Shown here in pieces: positions 60,909-64,000 of a stretch of DNA of 64,000 nt. Origin of the DNA: Caldisericota bacterium. GTDB lineage: Bacteria > Caldisericota > JANLFM01. The notes under the pieces are model-generated. The model was not told where the DNA came from, did no database searches, and worked only from the letters and a program-made list of their open reading frames with translations. The position numbers and the translations under genes are program-made. The stretch spans positions 1 through 64,000 of the forward strand of contig JANLFM010000006.1 of the NCBI GenBank assembly GCA_024655865.1. The letters run 5' to 3'. The stretch's first letter is position 1. Every line of letters starts with the position of its first letter.

Positions 60909-61692
60909 TTCCTAAGGGTTCCCTCCCGATTTCTAAGCGGATTATCCCTCTTCCCCCTTTCCCCTCCAGAGCGTACCTCAATTCTTCAAGGGTGGGGCTT
61001 TCCATCTGGAGTACCGTTACCGCCCTGCCGATTTCCTCGGGATAGTGGGCATCGGAAAAGGATACCAGAGGATACCCCAAGAGGTCGCGCGCTGAGGGAT
61101 TCTTTTTCAAAAAGGCGTGGGAGACCTCAAGGGCAGGAAAGTGCAGTTCAGGAGGGATAAATCCCAACTGCCCGGCAAGGCTGAAGTGAAAGGAGTCCAC
61201 ATGTGCGGGAATAACCAGTCCTCCCATTTTTGTAACAAGGCGCGAGAGGCCCTCCAAAGAAATCGCCACGGAGTTCAGAAGAAGCTTCTCCTCAAAATAG
61301 ATCACGTTTTCCTCCTCGTCCACGGCCACCTGGTCTCCAAAGTGCTGAGGGTCGTTCTTCACCTGCGGGAGACGGTCGTAAATTTCCTTTCCAAAAAGTT
61401 CAAAGGAGGAGGGGTCATCAAAATAAACGAGGAGGTGCGCCTCCTCCTGAGTTTGCACTTCTATTCCATAAAAGAAGGGCAGGCTCCTCTTCCGCGCCAT
61501 TTTTCCCAGCGTTACGCTGTTTAAAGTTGCGTTGTGGTCTGTGATGGCCACTAAATTTATCCCCATTCCCACTACACTTTCCAGGATGCGCGAGGGGGAC
61601 ATTTTCAGGCTTCCGCAGGGGGAAAGCGTGGAGTGGATATGAAGGTCAGCGCGGAATTTTTCCACCTTGAAGCAACTGGAAAATTTTTCCAC
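60901..61692 (-). CDS. PHP-domain protein
   Basis: Metal-dependent phosphoesterase-like protein, about 263 residues. 'RADLHIHSTLSPCGSLKMSP' near residue 14 and 'VAITDHNATLNSV' near 51 carry the PHP metal-binding histidines and aspartates; 'PAHVDSFHFS' and 'SFSDAHYPEEIG' complete the set. Homologues occur in [FeFe]-hydrogenase regulatory clusters; substrate unknown. Two possible GTG starts, 61692 and 61665, each begin a GTGGAAAAATT copy; neither has a good SD. Confidence 0.87.
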   Translation of the reverse strand: MEKFSSCFKVEKFRADLHIHSTLSPCGSLKMSPSRILESVVGMGINLVAITDHNATLNSVTLGKMARKRSLPFFYGIEVQTQEEAHLLVYFDDPSSFELFGKEIYDRLPQVKNDPQHFGDQVAVDEEENVIYFEEKLLLNSVAISLEGLSRLVTKMGGLVIPAHVDSFHFSLAGQLGFIPPELHFPALEVSHAFLKKNPSARDLLGYPLVSFSDAHYPEEIGRAVTVLQMESPTLEELRYALEGKGGRGIIRLEIGREPLGNG

Positions 61693-61993
61693 TCAGGGTA
61701 AAGGCATCATCCGGACTTCCTAAAAGCCAGATCCCCTCTTCCTCAGCTTTCTTCATCACATCCTCTTCCGGAAGTAGCTCCTGAGCGATGATTATTGCGG
61801 GAATTTCCTTAAGCGCTGCTACGGCCACGATGTTCACGTGCCTTTGCACGGTAATCCACAGGGCCCCAGAAGGAGCGGAACCAATCACCAGGGAAAGGAG
61901 GTCCCCAGTATATCCCTTATCTATGGAAGCTTCTTTCCCGGTGGCATACACCTTTAAATTTAAATGGTCGATTATTTCTTTAATACTCACCAT
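61646..61993 (-). CDS. DRTGG-domain protein (copy 2)
   Basis: 115-residue protein of the DRTGG-like type, the ligand-binding domain also found in phosphotransacetylases and CBS proteins: 'VYATGKEASIDKGYTGDLLS' near residue 15 and 'AVAALKEIPAIIIAQELLP' near 57. Probably a small-molecule or protein sensor of the hydrogenase locus. Overlaps the PHP gene by 47 bp (or 20 bp with its later start). Confidence 0.8.
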   Translation of the reverse strand: MVSIKEIIDHLNLKVYATGKEASIDKGYTGDLLSLVIGSAPSGALWITVQRHVNIVAVAALKEIPAIIIAQELLPEEDVMKKAEEEGIWLLGSPDDAFTLSGKIFQLLQGGKIPR

Positions 61994-62045
61994 TTTCAGC
62001 TACACCTCGCTTCTAATTTAGCCCGGGGGCAAACTAACCCTTCTT

Positions 62046-63257
62046 TTAGAGGAAGATGCAGTCCTCAAGAGAAGCTTCGCCCTTGGCAACGTCCTCTGCC
62101 AGTGCCCTGCAAGTGGGAGCACCACATGACCCGCAGTCTATTTTGGGAAGTTTCTCGTAGAACTTATCAATCATCTTCAGGAGCTTGGCGGCGGCTTCCA
62201 TATTTTCGGAGAGAAAGTACTGCGGTCTTGGTTGGATGGGCATAGTTAAATAGAGAAAATCCGCCATATCCTCCCTGGAAAGAGGGGAAATCGCATTTTC
62301 CCTCTTTCGCTCTTCCTGCTCCAGACGGTAAAGGTTCAAAAAGGAGTCCCTCTCAGGGAGGAGGATGCCCCCCACGCACCCATTGGGACAGGAGCGGCCT
62401 TCAATCAGGTCAAGGGCGGGCACCTTTTCCATCTCGAGCTCTTTTAAAAATCTGACCACGTTGGTGATCCCGTCAATCGCCAGCACCCTTAAGGGAGAGA
62501 GGAATTCCTTTTCCCCGCCAATTCTGCCAATGGCTACCCCGCTCGGACCCGAAAGGTGTACTTTCCCCGAGGTAGTCTCATTGACCCTGAGGATTTCCCG
62601 ATAGAGGATATTCGCTGCGATCACACCATCGTAAGGGGATTTCTCGATCCCCTGGGGGTTCCTGATGGCAGTAATTTTGGCGGGGCAGGGTGCAAGATAG
62701 AAAAGCCCCGAATTTTTTCCTAACTTACGCCTGACTGTGGCCCCCAAAATGTCCCTGGGAGTATTCAAGGGGGAAAGATGTGAGAGCAGATCAGGAAACC
62801 TGACCTGCATCAGCCTGATCACGGCCGGGCAGGCGACGGAAATCAAAGGTTTCTTCACATTCCCCTTTGTCAGGATGCGGCGCGTTTCCTCTAAATAGGC
62901 TTCCTCGCCTATCCCCTCCTCGTAGACCTCCTGGAACCCCAGGGCAAAGATTCGGCCCATTACTTCGGATGTGCTTAATCCCAGGAAATCCAGGGAGAGA
63001 AAGGCGGGAGGAATCACCAGCACTCTGTATTCGTAGTGAGAGAGAACCGAAAGGTCATCGGTTAAAACCTCGTTCGCTCCCCAGGGGCAGAAGCGCACGC
63101 AATCGCCGCAATCAATGCACTTTAAATCCTTGATTTGAGCTAAACGGTTTCTCACCCTGATGGCCTCTGTGGGACAATTGCGCAGGCAATGGGTACAGCC
63201 CTTGCACACGTCCTCCTTTATGCGCAGTGAATGGAAATAAAGGTTAAACGCTGGCAT
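62046..63257 (-). CDS. [FeFe]-hydrogenase-like sensory iron-sulfur protein
   Basis: 403-residue protein. N-terminal two [4Fe-4S] clusters (Cys18/21/24/28 and Cys47/50/53/57), then an H-cluster-type domain with all four cluster cysteines: Cys143 in 'SVACPAV', Cys191 in 'APCPAK' and Cys290/Cys294 in 'GRSCPNGC'. The proton-transfer cysteine next to Cys143 in catalytic enzymes is Ala142, so catalysis is unlikely and a sensory role is favoured. A C-terminal [4Fe-4S]-like domain (Cys375, 378, 383, 400; 'CGSCGAPTC') follows. HydEFG genes needed for an H-cluster are not in the window. Confidence 0.85.
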   Translation of the reverse strand: MPAFNLYFHSLRIKEDVCKGCTHCLRNCPTEAIRVRNRLAQIKDLKCIDCGDCVRFCPWGANEVLTDDLSVLSHYEYRVLVIPPAFLSLDFLGLSTSEVMGRIFALGFQEVYEEGIGEEAYLEETRRILTKGNVKKPLISVACPAVIRLMQVRFPDLLSHLSPLNTPRDILGATVRRKLGKNSGLFYLAPCPAKITAIRNPQGIEKSPYDGVIAANILYREILRVNETTSGKVHLSGPSGVAIGRIGGEKEFLSPLRVLAIDGITNVVRFLKELEMEKVPALDLIEGRSCPNGCVGGILLPERDSFLNLYRLEQEERKRENAISPLSREDMADFLYLTMPIQPRPQYFLSENMEAAAKLLKMIDKFYEKLPKIDCGSCGAPTCRALAEDVAKGEASLEDCIFL

Positions 63258-63684
63258 TGGGAATATCTATTTCAAAAATCACTTTCGTGCCCTTTCCGGG
63301 GTGGCTCTCAATAAGCAATCGGTCGGCATTTTTCTTGATATTGGGTAAGCCCATCCCTGATCCAAAACCCATTTCCCGAATCTCCGGAGGAGCAGTGGAG
63401 TATCCCTCCTTCATGGCTAACTCCACGTCCTCGATCCCTGGTCCGCGGTCCGTGGCGGTAACCCTGATCATTTTCGGATAGACTTCAAGTAAGAGCTCTC
63501 CTTTTTCCGTATACACGATGATGTTCATTTCCGCTTCGTATGAGGCGATGGCTGTCCTTTTTATAACCTGGGGATTGATCCCCATGCGCTTTAAAGCCTC
63601 CTTTATGTCTGAAGAAGCCTCACCCCCGTGCTCAAAGTCTCGCCCCTGAATCTGGTATGTGTGGCTGTAAAGCAGGTCGTTCAA
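63244..63684 (-). CDS. anti-sigma-factor-like serine kinase ATPase (RsbW type)
   Basis: 146-residue GHKL ATPase of the RsbW/SpoIIAB type: 'TAIASYEAEMNIIVY' near residue 43, 'VTATDRGPGIEDVELAMK' near 75 and 'GSGMGLPNIKKNADRL' near 107. Overlaps the sensor gene by 14 bp, pointing to a stoichiometric partnership. No sigma factor or anti-anti-sigma (STAS) gene is seen in the window. Confidence 0.87.
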   Translation of the reverse strand: MNDLLYSHTYQIQGRDFEHGGEASSDIKEALKRMGINPQVIKRTAIASYEAEMNIIVYTEKGELLLEVYPKMIRVTATDRGPGIEDVELAMKEGYSTAPPEIREMGFGSGMGLPNIKKNADRLLIESHPGKGTKVIFEIDIPNASV

Positions 63685-64000
63685 GGTCCCCTGGTTATTC
63701 GGGCCCCTTCGATTCCAGCTTTATAGAGCAGCCCGCAGGTAACGAAAACGATGAGCTCCGTGGATACTACGATTACTCCTTTTTCCTCACCCAGGGTTAT
63801 CGTTTCCCAGGGGACGCGTTTCCCTCGGGCCACGATTACCATGGGAATGTCCATGAGCACTGCTGTGCGCACAATTTGAGGGTTAGTTATTCCTGTTATC
63901 AGGACCACGTCCCTGTTCTCTACTTCCACCAGGGCCAGTACGTCGCTTAATAAGTCAGCGGCGAATCCCCTTTTAATTTCCACTTCATCCAGCAGGGATT
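63681..64000 (-). CDS. DRTGG-domain protein (copy 1, 5'-partial)
   Basis: The frame runs off the right edge: before 'VEIKRGFAADLLSDVLAL' the sequence continues with 'SLLDE', as in full-length DRTGG proteins, so the start is outside the window. 'GITNPQIVRTAVLMDIPMVI' and a C-terminal 'STELIVFVTCGLLYKAGI' fit the family. Overlaps the RsbW-like gene by 4 bp and leads the visible sensory cluster. Confidence 0.82.
   Translation of the reverse strand, partial: SLLDEVEIKRGFAADLLSDVLALVEVENRDVVLITGITNPQIVRTAVLMDIPMVIVARGKRVPWETITLGEEKGVIVVSTELIVFVTCGLLYKAGIEGARITRGP

Noticed and set aside
62046-63257. Catalytic [FeFe] hydrogenase
   Set aside because: The L1 motif lacks the proton-relay cysteine (Ala142), the protein is short and has a C-terminal extra cluster domain as in sensory or accessory homologues.
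1-64000. tRNA, rRNA, insertion sequences, prophage or attachment sites
   Set aside because: Gaps between genes are all shorter than 300 bases and none shows a cloverleaf, rRNA segment, transposase or terminal inverted repeats.

Overview
The window comes from an anaerobic, probably thermophilic, hydrogen-metabolising bacterium. The bacterial assignment rests on a PHP-type DnaE replicase, Shine-Dalgarno-led genes and sigma70-like promoters. An S-layer homology protein and a lipoprotein show a bacterial envelope. Oxygen-reducing respiration genes are absent, while two different [NiFe] hydrogenases, hyp maturation genes, a flavodiiron protein and an Rnf-like pair are present. The DnaE and helicase look somewhat Chloroflexota-like to me, but I cannot fix the phylum from the sequence alone.

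Layout. Positions 1-9697 (+ strand) carry the end of a peptide/nickel-type ABC transporter (binding protein plus one permease), an alpha/beta hydrolase, dnaE, an MrfA-like helicase and a flavodoxin. Positions 9687-14927 (- strand) form a catabolic-looking cluster: threonine-synthase-like enzyme, carbamate kinase, two tandem knotted carbamoyltransferase paralogues and a GntR regulator, with two good promoters and a clear operator-like inverted repeat. Positions 15052-22608 (- strand) form one overlapping operon, hypF-hypC-hypD-hypE followed by an Rnf-like pair: an RnfC-like protein without the usual glycine-rich flavin/NADH loop, and an RnfD-like membrane protein fused to an acetyltransferase/YoaP-like module. 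Positions 22643-34447 hold a large soluble sensor kinase, a lipoprotein, a heterodimeric ABC exporter, a flavodiiron protein, a class II Fic protein, a DUF4097-type repeat protein with a MerR regulator, and a zinc-ribbon protein.

Positions 34504-44139 (- strand) encode a membrane-bound group 4 [NiFe] hydrogenase with an unusually complete complex I-like set of subunits, its own HycI-type protease and a consensus promoter. A CHASE4 sensor kinase is divergent from it. After an S-layer protein and an M29 aminopeptidase, positions 50020-60235 (- strand) encode a soluble [NiFe] hydrogenase (HoxH/HoxY type) joined to a duplicated diaphorase: two NuoE, two NuoF, one NuoG, and a free thioredoxin-like protein. 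One NuoF is fused to a GltD/NfnB-type FAD-NAD(P)H module. This is a candidate electron-bifurcating or multi-pyridine-nucleotide [NiFe] hydrogenase. Upstream, positions 60348-64000 hold the sensory set known from HydABC loci: two small ATPases, a PHP protein, two DRTGG proteins and an [FeFe]-hydrogenase-like sensor.

Working together: the soluble hydrogenase would exchange electrons between H2, NAD(P)H and possibly ferredoxin; the membrane hydrogenase would couple ferredoxin oxidation to ion pumping; the Hyp proteins mature both; each hydrogenase has its own endopeptidase. The least explained parts are the Rnf-like pair with its acetyltransferase fusion, the NuoF-GltD fusion with cysteine-free thioredoxin-like partners, and an apparent AUU start codon on the soluble hydrogenase protease gene.
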